This document shows positions 34,603 to 44,584 of a stretch of 64,000 bases of DNA, in pieces. The first letter of the stretch is position 1. Each line of letters opens with the position of its first letter. The position numbers and the translations under genes were made by a program. The stretch is from Arthrobacter sp. N199823. GTDB lineage: Bacteria; Actinomycetota; Actinomycetes; Actinomycetales; Micrococcaceae. The stretch is from the NCBI RefSeq assembly GCF_002929705.1, contig NZ_PJIN01000007.1, positions 1 through 64,000 of the forward strand. The letters are read 5' to 3'. Under the pieces are notes generated by a model. That model was not told where the DNA came from. It worked only from the letters and a program-made list of their open reading frames with translations, and did not search any database.

Positions 34603-37050
34603 ATGTCCGGCCAAAAAGATGAATTGGTATCGAAAATCGTCGTCGATGGCAATGCTGCCTTAGGTGCATTGATGACGAACATGAACAATGCCGTGCAAGG
34701 GCTGACGTCAGCTGAAAATTGGGATGAACTCCGAGATCAAGCACCTTATGTCATTTCTTCATGTGTTGCTTCGATCAAGTCGGAACTCTGGGGACGAGAC
34801 TTTTGGGATGTGCTGACCAACCTTCGCCAGTTCGTTTCACCAACTAGCCTCTCCAACTTTAAGGAGAGCGAGTATGTCCGTTTTCCTGCAGCTGTGGAGG
34901 TGGTCGCAATTGTCGGGATTTCTGCCGTCAGCACTGAAACGGGGAGTACGAAGCGGCAGGTGGTATCTTCCGAGCCGGAGGGACTTGTCGAGAGAATCTA
35001 TGCTTCTGCAGCGCAGATTATTCATTTGGCCCACATGTTGCCCGTGGCTTCCTCCGAAGAAAAGCATCGTGGGAAGGCTGCGGAGCTTGCTGGTATCCTG
35101 CGTTCCCACGACGTATCCGTTAGAGGAAGGAACTACCTTTCGACATCCAGGACCATAGCACACGAAATTTTTGACCCTTCTTCGATCCAAGCAATAGTGA
35201 AACAAACCTCCGGATACACGTACTCGGAACTCGAATCTGTCTGGGACGGCATCCAAAGCTATTTGACTTCTCTCGTTTTTGGCCGATTGGAGCGGTTGCA
35301 GGAGATTGCGCAGGAGTGGGCTAGCGGTGATCAACAGTCGCAAGCGACTGTTGACGAAGGCAAGGAAATTGCTAGGTTACAGTTTCAGAGACCGGGACTC
35401 GGGACCCGGTTCACTGCGGAAGATGTTGCCAGAGAATGCGGTGTTGATGAGAAAGTTGTCACCACGGTCCTTGAGAATTTCAGTGTCGATTCCCTCACCA
35501 TGAGCCCGGTAGACGGGTGCACGAGGTTCGTACATGGCACGAGTCCGATTGCAGGCAAAGGAATGTTGAGGGATCCTGATGGCAGTTATTTGATCATTGG
35601 AGACCCAATTCCACATGACTATGTGCGACCGAAGATTGAGTCGGACCTTAAGAAGACGCCCAAGAAATGGAATCAGTACCAACGTCATAGAGACAACTGG
35701 GTGGAGGAGTCTGCCGCACGTTTGATTGCCGGGTTACTCGATGAAGACTCGCCTACATATTTTTCGCTCAAATACAGGGCGCCATCTGGGACGGGCACTT
35801 TCGATCTATCGCGTGACTCGAAAGATCCCCGACACAACACCTTAGACACCGAGGCAGATGCCCTATTTGTCACCGACGACGTCGCTATTTGTTTGGAGGT
35901 CAAAGCGGGATCGATCACGGAAAAGGCGCGTTCCGGTAATGCTTTGCGCGTTGAAACGGACATAAAGAAGACCATAGGTGAGGCGGCTGATCAAGCCGAA
36001 AGGCTGAGGAAACTGATTGAAACCAACCATGGGTTATGGAAAAGTAATGGGAAGTGGCTTGACCTCTCAAGCGTTCGGGAAGTTCATTCGGTCGTAGTTT
36101 GTTTGGACGACTGGGGTCCACTCGCCATCGCCACTGATGCGCTAGTTCGATCTGGTTTCATCAAATCGAATACTATCCCGTGGCTGGTTTCGCTTCACGA
36201 TCTCTACGTGATTGAGACCCTGCTTGAACGGCCGGCTGACTTCCTGACGTATCTACGGCGTCGGACTGACTCCGGCTCGGCCCGATTATTTATCGCAGTG
36301 GATGAGCTTGACCTTGTAATGTGGCACATTCAAGGCAATTTTTACTTCGATCCTGATCCCGACGTTGTTCACAAACTACATCCTGTGTCATCTGTTCCAA
36401 CGTCGAGAGATCGTCGACGCTACAAGGAGAGTAGCGTTCCGACAAGGGTTGGTACACTGACGGATCCGCTTGACGCGTGGATGTACTACAAAGAGGGTCA
36501 AAGCTCCGTCCCCGCCAGCAAGCCAGAACGGACGGCTGTGCCCCTGATCTCGGCCCTACTCGACTTCCTTCAGAAGGACCATAAACCAGGATGGCTTCGA
36601 TTTGGGGCGGATATAGCGGGACTCTCTGAAGCGAGCCAGAACGGACTGGGCAGAAACCTCAAGGAGGTTGTCAAGCTCACGCGAAGTGATGGGAGAGTTC
36701 ATTCCTATGCCCAGAATCATGTTGACTTGTGGGGGCATGGCGTTTTTCTGGTTTGCTCGAAGCCTGCCACGGAGTCGCTAGAGCGTTGCAGTGAGCACCT
36801 CGAATCGTATGTCCATGTGAAAAAGTATCAGCTTCGTGCAGACAGGGCACTAGGCGTAGTAGTTAACGAGCGTTCAGAGTTCGTGAACGTCCAGTACAGG
36901 AACGACAAGTTTGTGTACAGCCAAGCCATGGAACAGTTGGTCGTTGAACGAGGTCTCCGAGATCCTCGACGTACGGGAAACAGCATCCCCCCGTCGGCGA
37001 GGCGGACGACCGTCCGGCTGAAGGCCAAAAGGAATAAGAAGAGGCGCTGA
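34603..37050 (+). CDS. Large protein with a PD-(D/E)XK-like motif
   Basis: 815 residues, not recognised as a whole. The N-terminal 330 residues are helical. The middle has TEADALFVTDDVAICLEVKA (Asp near 418, Glu near 432, Lys near 434), followed by a helix with QAERLRKLIE, the pattern of a PD-(D/E)XK nuclease. The C-terminus (about 790-815) is strongly basic (RRTTVRLKAKRNKKRR) and may bind nucleic acid. ATG 34603 (MSGQKDEL) has GAGGTG directly before it. The gene stands alone in the defence island with its own promoter. A nuclease-type defence effector is a reasonable guess, not a finding. Confidence 0.7.
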   Translation: MSGQKDELVSKIVVDGNAALGALMTNMNNAVQGLTSAENWDELRDQAPYVISSCVASIKSELWGRDFWDVLTNLRQFVSPTSLSNFKESEYVRFPAAVEVVAIVGISAVSTETGSTKRQVVSSEPEGLVERIYASAAQIIHLAHMLPVASSEEKHRGKAAELAGILRSHDVSVRGRNYLSTSRTIAHEIFDPSSIQAIVKQTSGYTYSELESVWDGIQSYLTSLVFGRLERLQEIAQEWASGDQQSQATVDEGKEIARLQFQRPGLGTRFTAEDVARECGVDEKVVTTVLENFSVDSLTMSPVDGCTRFVHGTSPIAGKGMLRDPDGSYLIIGDPIPHDYVRPKIESDLKKTPKKWNQYQRHRDNWVEESAARLIAGLLDEDSPTYFSLKYRAPSGTGTFDLSRDSKDPRHNTLDTEADALFVTDDVAICLEVKAGSITEKARSGNALRVETDIKKTIGEAADQAERLRKLIETNHGLWKSNGKWLDLSSVREVHSVVVCLDDWGPLAIATDALVRSGFIKSNTIPWLVSLHDLYVIETLLERPADFLTYLRRRTDSGSARLFIAVDELDLVMWHIQGNFYFDPDPDVVHKLHPVSSVPTSRDRRRYKESSVPTRVGTLTDPLDAWMYYKEGQSSVPASKPERTAVPLISALLDFLQKDHKPGWLRFGADIAGLSEASQNGLGRNLKEVVKLTRSDGRVHSYAQNHVDLWGHGVFLVCSKPATESLERCSEHLESYVHVKKYQLRADRALGVVVNERSEFVNVQYRNDKFVYSQAMEQLVVERGLRDPRRTGNSIPPSARRTTVRLKAKRNKKRR

Positions 37051-37343
37051 GCAGGGACAAAAGGGATCACTGCACTCAGCCAATGAACTCAACGTCCCTG
37101 GTCAGTTGAACTAGTCCATTAGTGGCGTGCGTGTTTCGTCAGGGTGAAGCTGCTGCGCTATCTTGTTGTTGCATTGCTAATCGCTGATAAAATGGTTACT
37201 GTACCACGGTCTCCGCGCCGTGTATTTCCCAATCGAATGTATTTGTCCTGACACTGAGCTCAGGTCGACTTTCCACGACGCGCCCAAGTTTGCATTATGG
37301 GCCTAGCCGCTCAGGATGAATGTGCGCATTAGCGGCGAGGCGC

Positions 37344-37760
37344 TCAGACTCCGTTGTCACGGCGGCGGTTTTGACGCATCTCGTCCGCTGTTTTAGCTCG
37401 TCCGCCCAATATCAGTCTTCCCGTTAGAGTTGGCTGCGTGCTGGTTGTTGAATCCTTGACCCCGTGAAGCAGGTCATAAAGTTTCTTTGCTCGCTCCCGT
37501 GCATCACGGAGATCAGCCGCATCGGGCCTAGCCATGAGCTCCACAGCTTCGGTCTCGGCGACCCGGAGTGCATGGCTGAGGGTCAATTTCATGGGCGCCC
37601 ATTGCCGATCCACATCATCCCAAGTGACCGTGTAACGGGCTTTTCGATCCATTTTTTCCAGCCACTCGAACGGGGAACGCGGGGGAGCCTTTCGAAGCTG
37701 GGTGCCGTGTGATCCCGGAGTTTTGTTGTACTTCTTGGACTCACTTTTTGTCCTGACCAT
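37344..37760 (-). CDS. Small basic hypothetical protein
   Basis: 138 residues, basic at both ends (MVRTKSESKKYNKTPGSHGT at the start, KTADEMRQNRRRDNG at the end), with a helical middle (SHALRVAETEAVELMARPDA). No known family. ATG 37760 is preceded by GGGGGAAGTTG, the element also seen upstream of the ATPase and hsdR genes. It is upstream-adjacent to nothing on the same strand; hsdR ends 199 bp before it on the same strand. Confidence 0.55.
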   Translation of the reverse strand: MVRTKSESKKYNKTPGSHGTQLRKAPPRSPFEWLEKMDRKARYTVTWDDVDRQWAPMKLTLSHALRVAETEAVELMARPDAADLRDARERAKKLYDLLHGVKDSTTSTQPTLTGRLILGGRAKTADEMRQNRRRDNGV

Positions 37761-37994
37761 AATGTTCAACTTCCCCCAGATGCAATCGAATGACATAAGA
37801 CTATAGGATCCAGCAGCAGGGCCTGGGAGTCCCAGTTCTATTCAATTTTGCTGGCACCACCCAGCGTGAAAATTCTGGGATAGTCATTGTGCTGCATTGT
37901 GAATACTAGATGGATTTTTGCCCCGAAATGTGGGTAGGAACTGCAATGATATCTCGCCACCACACCAGTGGCCTATTGGTAGAAATCGACTCGA

Positions 37995-40900
37995 TCAGCT
38001 GACTTTCAGCCCTTCATCGAAGGACTTCAGGACCAGTTCCAGCCGGTCAAGCACGTCGTCGCCAAACAGCTCGTCCGGTCCGGTGGGCGCCAGCTCGCTG
38101 TAGGGGGAGTCGTAGAGCGCACCGACGTCCACAGATCCATTTTCCGACAGCTGCGTTGTCAACACCGTCAAGAAGTTCAGCTGCGCGGCGTTGAAGGTTG
38201 CACCGGCGACAAAGTCCGACAAGGCTTCCTCGACGGCTGCGCGGTCCAGCCCCACCAGGGATCGAACGAAGTGGGCCAGGCCCTCGGTGCGGGCCCGTGT
38301 GAGGTCCTCCTGCGTGCCGGCGCCGCTTTCCTGAAGGATGCGTTCCAGCTCGGAGAGGTCAAGTGGAGTCAGTGGCTTGTTGCGGCGCAGGCGCTGCAGC
38401 GTGGCCAGGTCCAGGTGAGAGCGCAGGTACATTTGCGCTTTTAGGCGGTAGCGGTCAAAGTTGTTCACGCCTGAGTGGACGCCGTCGAGTTGGATCTCCA
38501 GTAGTTCACCGAGCTCGTCTTCGAAGTTGGTGTAGACGACGTTGCGGCGTTTCTTTTCAATCAGGTGCACCAGACCGCGCAGCTTCCGCCGAATGGACTC
38601 GAGCCACTCGACCGATACGGACGCCCATTCGTTGTCGTCGGCGATTTGTTCCAGCAGCACCAGCACCGGTGAAATGGCTGGGTTGTTGGGCTGGTCGGCC
38701 AGCGCGGCCGCGATGTCCTGGATCTTTTTCCGGTACGTGTCCACTGCTCCGGGGTCTACCAAAGACGCTAGCTGGGCGTTGAGCACGATCAGGTCAAAGC
38801 GTTTCGCTTCTTCCTTCTCGGCGGGGGCGCCCTGTCCGGCAACCTTGGCCAAACCGGTCTCCAGTTCGGCCACATCGGAGTCGGAGAGCGAAGCCCAGCC
38901 CTCCGGTGTCGAGTATTTTTCGACTGCCTGCCGGTGTGGCTTCACCAGGAAGTTAGCAGCAGGCAACAAGTAAACCTGCCCGGACAGCCCTTGCACCAGG
39001 TCCGTCACCAGGGACAGAGACCCCATCCCGGCGGCCCGGGAGGCGACGAGCAGCTTGGCCCTCGTGGCGAACGTCGCCTCGGACAGCGACTTGCCCACCG
39101 AGCCCTCGTTGCCGGGCAGTCCCGTATTGAAGTACTCGGCGTTGCGGCAGAGGTCAAAGATGAAGAAGTCTTGTTTGTCTTGTCCCGGGCCGTAGAGGTC
39201 GGGGCGCAGGCGGGTGCCGCGGCCCAGCATCTGCCAGAACTTGGTCTTGGAGCGCACCATCTTGAAGAACACCAGGTTGACCACTTCAGGGACGTCAATG
39301 CCGGTGTCGAGCATGTCCACGGAGACGGCGATGTGCGGATTGTCTTCCACGCGGCTGAAGGAGTCGATCAGGCTCTGCGCGTATGTTTCCTGGTACGTGA
39401 TCACGCGGGCAAAGTGCCCCTTGAGGTGTGGGTAGTTCTTGTCGAACTGCCTGGCGATGAAGTTGGCGTGGTGGTTGTTCTTGGCGAAGATGATGGTCTT
39501 GCCGAGCCTGTCGCCGCCGGCCACCTTGTGTCCGTGGGTCATGAGCACCTCAAGGGCCTTGTTCACGGTGTCTGTGTTGAACAGCCAGCTGTTGACCACG
39601 GCGGGGTCCACGGCGTCGGGGATCTCGCCCTCTTCATCCCACTCGAGTTCGTCCCACTGTTCCTTCTCGTCTTCGGACAGTTCGTCGTAGCGGATGCCCT
39701 CGTAGGGGAACTTCAGCGGCACTGGCACCACGCGCGGCGGCACCAAGTAGCCGGCGTCGATCGCCTCATCGAGTTCGTAGGCGAAGGTGGGGACGTTGTC
39801 CTCAATGTCGAACATGGAATAGGTGTTGCGGTCCACATCGGCCTGCGGTGTGGCGGTCAGGCCGAGCAGCAGCGAGTCAAAGTAGTCAAAGATGGCCCGG
39901 TATTTTTGGTAGATCGAGCGGTGCGCTTCGTCCACAATAATCAGGTCGTAGTGCCCAATCCCGAACGACGGCTCACCGTCCGCACCGCCCGTGCTGCCGG
40001 AAATCATGTTCATGATGGTCGGGTACGTGGCCAGGTTGATGCGGCTGTCGGTGTCATTGTCCCGGCCTAGAATCGCCGGAGCGCTGCCGGGAAGGTGGGT
40101 CTTGAACGCCCGGGCCGCCTGTGCCACTAGGGATACCCGGTCGGCGAGGAACAGGATGCGCTTGGCCCAGTTGGCGTCCATGAGCAGCTTGGAAAGTGCG
40201 ACGGCGGTCCTTGTCTTACCCGTTCCCGTTGCCATGACTACCAATGCCTTGCGGGACGACGCCTCATAGCTTTCCGTCACGGCGCGGATGGCGCCGTGCT
40301 GATAGCCGCGCTCCACAACCGAATTGTCGATGGCTTCGCCAGTCAGGTGCCGGCGCGTGGTCCGCCGGGCAATCATCAGTTCGAGCTGGTCGCGGGTGTG
40401 GAATCCCTGGACGGGGCGGTCGCCGTACAGGGTGTCGTCCCAGATCCATGTTTTGTAGCCGTTGCTGTAGTAGATGATCGGGCGGCGTCCGAACTTGGCC
40501 TTCAGGCAGTCGGCGTAGAGCTTGGCCTGCTGCTTGCCGACTAAGGGGTCCTTGGTGGAACGCTTGGCCTCCACGAGGGCCAGCGGCAGTCCGTCCGCAC
40601 CCCACAGCACGTAGTCCACATAGCCGACCCCGCTGGAGCTGGGCATCCCGGTGACCGGGTACTCACGGTCCTCGTCCTGCGTGAGTGGCCATCCGGCGTC
40701 GTGCAGGTCCTGGTCAATGAGGTAGGCGCGGGTCAGTGCCTCGTCGTAGTTGTGGGCGTCTGGGGACGCTTGGTTGCGCGCCTTGGCCCCAGCCAGCGCA
40801 GCGATCTGGGCCCGGGCATCCTCGAGCTGCTGCTCCAGCGAGGTGGACTTGGCTCGGGCGTCGGCAAGTTCCCTGTCCTTGGCGGCGAGCTCGTCGGCAA

Positions 40901-41387
40901 GTTTGGCCACGGCTTCCATGGAAGAGGGGGCAGGCGGGGGAGTCTTCAGCTTCGGCTTGAGCAGTTCAACGTCGAAGGCCATGCCGGTGGTGGGGAGGTG
41001 CGCAGCGTCGATCGTGTAGGTGCGGGCCAGCCAGTAACAAACGTGGAAGAGCTCAGCCACTGCAAACTGTGAGTTCTGACGGGAAGGATCAGGCTTGCCG
41101 TGGACGGCGTTATTGCCGGCCTTGCGGATGGCATTGAGTTTGCTGGTGATGGTGCTGCCCACCAGGGCCTTGAACTCGGGTTGGTTCAGCAGGCCGTTGA
41201 AATCCCGCTGATAGGGGCTGGGGATGTCGGTTTCGTGCTCGTATATCCAGTCCACAATGTGCTCGGCCGTGTGGCGGGCATACATCATGGACACGCGTGG
41301 ATCTATCCAAGCGAACTGCTCGGCCCTGCGGGCCCGCTGGGCCAGGTCCGGCCACTGTGCCAGCATGAAAGCAAAATTGCTTTGCAC
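37995..41387 (-). CDS. hsdR: Type I restriction endonuclease subunit R (HsdR) with DUF4145 N-terminus
   Basis: About 1,130 residues. The DUF4145 domain is at the N-terminus (residues 1-150), then a coiled-coil segment, then the nuclease motif VDYVLWGADGLPLALVEAKR (PD-(D/E)XK). The helicase motor has ATGTGKTRTAVAL (motif I), IIVDEAHRSIYQ (motif II), GLTATPQ (III) and GRGTRLRPD (VI). The C-terminal helical domain ends at 37995. I chose GTG 41387 because family members start close to SNFAF; ATG 41366 and TTG 41432 are the alternatives. HsdR translocates and cuts unmethylated DNA with HsdM/HsdS. Here it is separated from hsdS/hsdM by a kinase gene of opposite strand. Confidence 0.93.
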   Translation of the reverse strand: MQSNFAFMLAQWPDLAQRARRAEQFAWIDPRVSMMYARHTAEHIVDWIYEHETDIPSPYQRDFNGLLNQPEFKALVGSTITSKLNAIRKAGNNAVHGKPDPSRQNSQFAVAELFHVCYWLARTYTIDAAHLPTTGMAFDVELLKPKLKTPPPAPSSMEAVAKLADELAAKDRELADARAKSTSLEQQLEDARAQIAALAGAKARNQASPDAHNYDEALTRAYLIDQDLHDAGWPLTQDEDREYPVTGMPSSSGVGYVDYVLWGADGLPLALVEAKRSTKDPLVGKQQAKLYADCLKAKFGRRPIIYYSNGYKTWIWDDTLYGDRPVQGFHTRDQLELMIARRTTRRHLTGEAIDNSVVERGYQHGAIRAVTESYEASSRKALVVMATGTGKTRTAVALSKLLMDANWAKRILFLADRVSLVAQAARAFKTHLPGSAPAILGRDNDTDSRINLATYPTIMNMISGSTGGADGEPSFGIGHYDLIIVDEAHRSIYQKYRAIFDYFDSLLLGLTATPQADVDRNTYSMFDIEDNVPTFAYELDEAIDAGYLVPPRVVPVPLKFPYEGIRYDELSEDEKEQWDELEWDEEGEIPDAVDPAVVNSWLFNTDTVNKALEVLMTHGHKVAGGDRLGKTIIFAKNNHHANFIARQFDKNYPHLKGHFARVITYQETYAQSLIDSFSRVEDNPHIAVSVDMLDTGIDVPEVVNLVFFKMVRSKTKFWQMLGRGTRLRPDLYGPGQDKQDFFIFDLCRNAEYFNTGLPGNEGSVGKSLSEATFATRAKLLVASRAAGMGSLSLVTDLVQGLSGQVYLLPAANFLVKPHRQAVEKYSTPEGWASLSDSDVAELETGLAKVAGQGAPAEKEEAKRFDLIVLNAQLASLVDPGAVDTYRKKIQDIAAALADQPNNPAISPVLVLLEQIADDNEWASVSVEWLESIRRKLRGLVHLIEKKRRNVVYTNFEDELGELLEIQLDGVHSGVNNFDRYRLKAQMYLRSHLDLATLQRLRRNKPLTPLDLSELERILQESGAGTQEDLTRARTEGLAHFVRSLVGLDRAAVEEALSDFVAGATFNAAQLNFLTVLTTQLSENGSVDVGALYDSPYSELAPTGPDELFGDDVLDRLELVLKSFDEGLKVS

Positions 41388-41985
41388 TTCCCCCAAGATC
41401 GCTCCATTCGTAGCACTGATTGTTCTCTTCAATCATTGAACCATGCAGCTGCGACACAACAGGTGTACAGGCTGCTCTTTGACGTCCGGAGGACTATTGC
41501 GGTGACGTACGACGACGGACGGCTGGTCTGGGTGCGTAGATTCGTCGACGCTGAGGTGCTCGAATCTCAAACGTGCCGGGTGACTCTGACGATGACTACG
41601 ACTGCAACCGTCATTGCTGTCAAGTCAAGGTCAGGTTCCCGGAATAGTTCATAGGTGTGCGCAATCCACGGTCATCTGTGCACCGTGTCCAGAGCGGCTC
41701 GCGCATCAGCAATTGAGGCATCGTCGCAAACCCCTGTCGTGGACGGAATAATATTTCCCAGCCGAGATGTACAGGGTCTTGTGCGAAGTCGGATCGAAGA
41801 GTTCAATTCCCTACAGAAACTTGGCTGGGGGATTGTGCGTGTAGGTTCATGACGACAGCTTTCTGTACCTGTGGTCATTGGCTGAGCGCTTGCGTCGGAG
41901 CTCTGTGATTCCGTGATGATCAAGGTTCCTCGGATGTGTCGATGCCAGTTCCGCTAGCGTAGCGCTGACCCAGTAGGCTGGCGTC
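41388..41985. other. Divergent promoter region of hsdR and the kinase gene
   Basis: About 600 bp between two divergent genes. It includes the GGGGGAAGT element (41386-41399) before hsdR. No gene or RNA seen. Confidence 0.5.
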
Positions 41986-43185
41986 ATGGCTTTTGACCCT
42001 TGGACCCCAGACCCGTTGAAGAAGATCCGAGAACTCTTCAACGAGTACGAGGATGCAACACCTGCGGACAAGTACTTGAGACTTTACGAAGGTGACGATG
42101 TGATCTCGTTGGGGTTGGCTTGGTTGCATGAGGAACTTGATCGGCACATAAAATTCATGAACGGCAAGGCTCCAAATGGTTCTAGTGGGCACTTTAACGC
42201 AGAGAACAGTAGAGAGTTAATCTCACTGATTGGTGACATCAACTCTTTGAAGAGTGCTGTGCGTCGAGCGGGAAGTACGCTGACTCTTGATGAGGCGTAT
42301 GAAAATTTCATTGATAGTGCTGATGATTGGTTGGTCGCTACTAACGGCAGTCCGATTCCTTCCGGGCTGACCCCTATAGAATTTAAGAGGCACGAACCCG
42401 TATTCTCGTTCGGTGAGGAAACCGTCGTGAAAATCGACCAGAGGGAAGACGTCGCTCTGAAGATGGAAGGCGAGGGATCGTTCGCCAGAGTTCATTCCTT
42501 TGAGGATCCGGCCTATGGTATCAGATTTGCTCGCAAGACGCTCAAGAAGGGTGCTAGCGCGGATGACACCGAGAGGTTCCGAAAAGAGTTTGAGATCATG
42601 AGCAACCTCAGCTTTCCGTACATCTTGCAAGTCTATAAATATGACCATGTAAAAGTTTCTTACACTATGGAATACTGCGAAAACACTCTGCAGGCCTATG
42701 TCAAAGAGCGAAATGGGCAGGACTCATTCGATAGGGCCACGCGCCGCCGAGTTGCATTACAATTTCTGTATGGACTGAATTACCTGCACCTCATGGGCTT
42801 TTCCCATCGTGATCTTAGCTATAAGAACATCCTGCTCAGACGCTATGGGTCCGGAGCCGTAGTTGTGAAGCTTTCGGATTTTGGCCTAGTCAAGGACCAT
42901 TCTTCGGACTACACGAGGACGGGTGTTGAAATTGCAGGCTCTATCATAGATCCGGCTCTTCGGGATTTCAAAGAATATGCGCCGATCAATGACATATATG
43001 CAGCTGGCTTCATTCTCTCTTACATCTTTAGCGGTCGTCAGAGCTTGATGAGTGATGGAAGTGCGATGTCGAAGATCGTTCATAAGTGCTCGCATACGAG
43101 GCCGGAAGAACGCTACCAGTCCGTTCTGGAAATTGTGGATGCGCTTGATGCACTAGATATTTCGGCCGAAGGTGTCTCTGCCTGA
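41986..43185 (+). CDS. Eukaryotic-like Ser/Thr protein kinase inside the hsd locus
   Basis: 399 residues. An N-terminal domain of about 140 residues, unrecognised, precedes the kinase fold (about 155-390). A Gly-rich entry GEGSFARVHSF, VAIK-type lysine (ARKTLKK), catalytic loop HRDLSYKN (near 274; Asp and Asn present), DFG (SDFGLVK, near 297) and an APE-like end are all present, so the kinase is probably active. There is no membrane helix or PASTA domain, so it is cytosolic. It lies between hsdS and hsdR on the opposite strand with its own promoter. Kinases of this type (for example Stk2 and the PglW group) serve in anti-phage defence. Whether this one acts with the restriction system is inference. 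Confidence 0.88.
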   Translation: MAFDPWTPDPLKKIRELFNEYEDATPADKYLRLYEGDDVISLGLAWLHEELDRHIKFMNGKAPNGSSGHFNAENSRELISLIGDINSLKSAVRRAGSTLTLDEAYENFIDSADDWLVATNGSPIPSGLTPIEFKRHEPVFSFGEETVVKIDQREDVALKMEGEGSFARVHSFEDPAYGIRFARKTLKKGASADDTERFRKEFEIMSNLSFPYILQVYKYDHVKVSYTMEYCENTLQAYVKERNGQDSFDRATRRRVALQFLYGLNYLHLMGFSHRDLSYKNILLRRYGSGAVVVKLSDFGLVKDHSSDYTRTGVEIAGSIIDPALRDFKEYAPINDIYAAGFILSYIFSGRQSLMSDGSAMSKIVHKCSHTRPEERYQSVLEIVDALDALDISAEGVSA

Positions 43186-43447
43186 GTTCGTTAGAAGAGC
43201 TAGCACTTTGCTATGCCGCTTATGTTTGCGTGGCGTGTCGATGGGCCGGATTATTTAGAGTTGGACACTCGCATAGGGAGCTGAATTATCAATTGTGTCT
43301 TCGACGTTATTCGTAAACCAAATTTTGGTCAAGGAGCGGGCGATATGTGGCGTTCCTGAAACAGCCCGCTCGTGAGCTGTAAGGAGGACCATCAATGAGT
43401 CCTACCAGCGCGGGACTGCCGTCTGTCTCAGCGGGAACTCGAGGTTG
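43186..43447. other. Short gap between kinase and hsdS
   Basis: 262 bp between convergent genes. No clear terminator; no gene. Confidence 0.45.
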
Positions 43448-44584
43448 TCATAGCTGGCCTCTGAATGCGCGGTGTTGCAGAGAGGCGAAAAGGGTATCCA
43501 GCTCGGCCAGCTGGGTGCGGTGCTGCTCCTTCAAACGCTCGATGCTGGCCACGCGTCTTGCGAAGGTCTGCTGCAGTTCAAGCGGTGGAACAGGGAATGG
43601 CATCCGAGCAAATCGGGATGCTCCGAGGTGGGCCACGCTTGATGTCTTGCTGCTGATTTTGGCGAATTCGCCGTCTCGGAAGTGCTTGAGGAACACAGCA
43701 AGGGCAAATTCAGGGGCTAACCTTGACCGGTCTGCGACAAACCGGACTAGCGTGTTCTGGAAACAGCAGCCGTCAATCTCGTTACGCCACATGGCCGGTC
43801 GACCAACGAGCTCCGTACTTTGACCCTCATTGAGCAGGATGTCCCCATGATTTAGTAAATACTGGCGAGTGTCGTGCTCGTCGAAATCCATGGACAGGAC
43901 GTCGTCTAGGGCAAGTGAATTTAGCCGTACATTAGCGACTCGCATGTATGGAGTCGTGTATTTCCCTGACTGGTATTTCGGAGCACGCTGTCGTCCGAGT
44001 TGAACGCGCCCAACGTCAGAGACTGTGGTGATCGGGAAGCTGCCGTCGGCAAACATCGAATGGAAGATCGACTGTGCCAGTGCGTCGAGGTGGGCGAGGG
44101 CTTCGCGGCGCTGGGTGCGAAGGTGGGCGGCCTTGTCCAGAATGGCCGCGATCCGGCGCTGTTCGGGCGGGGGCGGGAGGGGGATACGAACTGATTTGAG
44201 GAACTTGAAGTGTCTGCTGTAGCCGGCAGAGGGAATGTCGACGAATCGGAGGTAATGAAATAGGAATCGGACGTTTGCATCGATCTTTGGAACGAGAACT
44301 TTGGTTCCGTCGGCCCCCAGAATAAAGGGGCCTTCAACGTATTTGAGGACGCGCGTGTGATCGCCAAAAATGATCACTGGTCCATGGGGCGCGGCGACCA
44401 GTGACGGATCGTTGGAATATCCGGCGATTTCCAAGCGTCCTTGGTCAACGATCGGGAACTTTCCGGTTTTAAGGTAATTTGAAGTCTGGACCTTGGGATT
44501 GCCTCCCGTCTTGTCCGCAAAAACGTCGAGGAATGCCTTGGTCTCGACAGGAGTGATCCGTGAAGTCTGTTCAACTACTGTCAC
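43448..44584 (-). CDS. hsdS: Type I restriction specificity subunit (HsdS)
   Basis: 378 residues. Two target-recognition domains (about 15-150 and 185-340) are separated by a conserved helix (PPPEQRRIAAILDKAAHLRT) and closed by a second helix (PLELQQTFARRVASIERLKE), the repeat layout of HsdS. TRD1 contains GKFPIVDQGRLEIAGY and TRD2 KYTTPYMRVANVRLN. It reads the two halves of a bipartite DNA site. GTG 44584 overlaps the hsdM stop by 4 bp, so it is coupled to hsdM. It is complete and of usual length. The recognition sequence cannot be told. Confidence 0.93.
   Translation of the reverse strand: MTVVEQTSRITPVETKAFLDVFADKTGGNPKVQTSNYLKTGKFPIVDQGRLEIAGYSNDPSLVAAPHGPVIIFGDHTRVLKYVEGPFILGADGTKVLVPKIDANVRFLFHYLRFVDIPSAGYSRHFKFLKSVRIPLPPPPEQRRIAAILDKAAHLRTQRREALAHLDALAQSIFHSMFADGSFPITTVSDVGRVQLGRQRAPKYQSGKYTTPYMRVANVRLNSLALDDVLSMDFDEHDTRQYLLNHGDILLNEGQSTELVGRPAMWRNEIDGCCFQNTLVRFVADRSRLAPEFALAVFLKHFRDGEFAKISSKTSSVAHLGASRFARMPFPVPPLELQQTFARRVASIERLKEQHRTQLAELDTLFASLQHRAFRGQL

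Noticed and set aside
33928-34614. Long minus-strand open frame of 228 codons upstream of the large protein
   Set aside because: Its composition (many Pro, His, Asn and Arg without any fold pattern) looks random. It overlaps the start region of the plus-strand gene at 34603 and runs partly opposite it.
38934-40070. Plus-strand frame of 378 codons inside hsdR
   Set aside because: Antisense to the helicase motifs of HsdR; a shadow frame.
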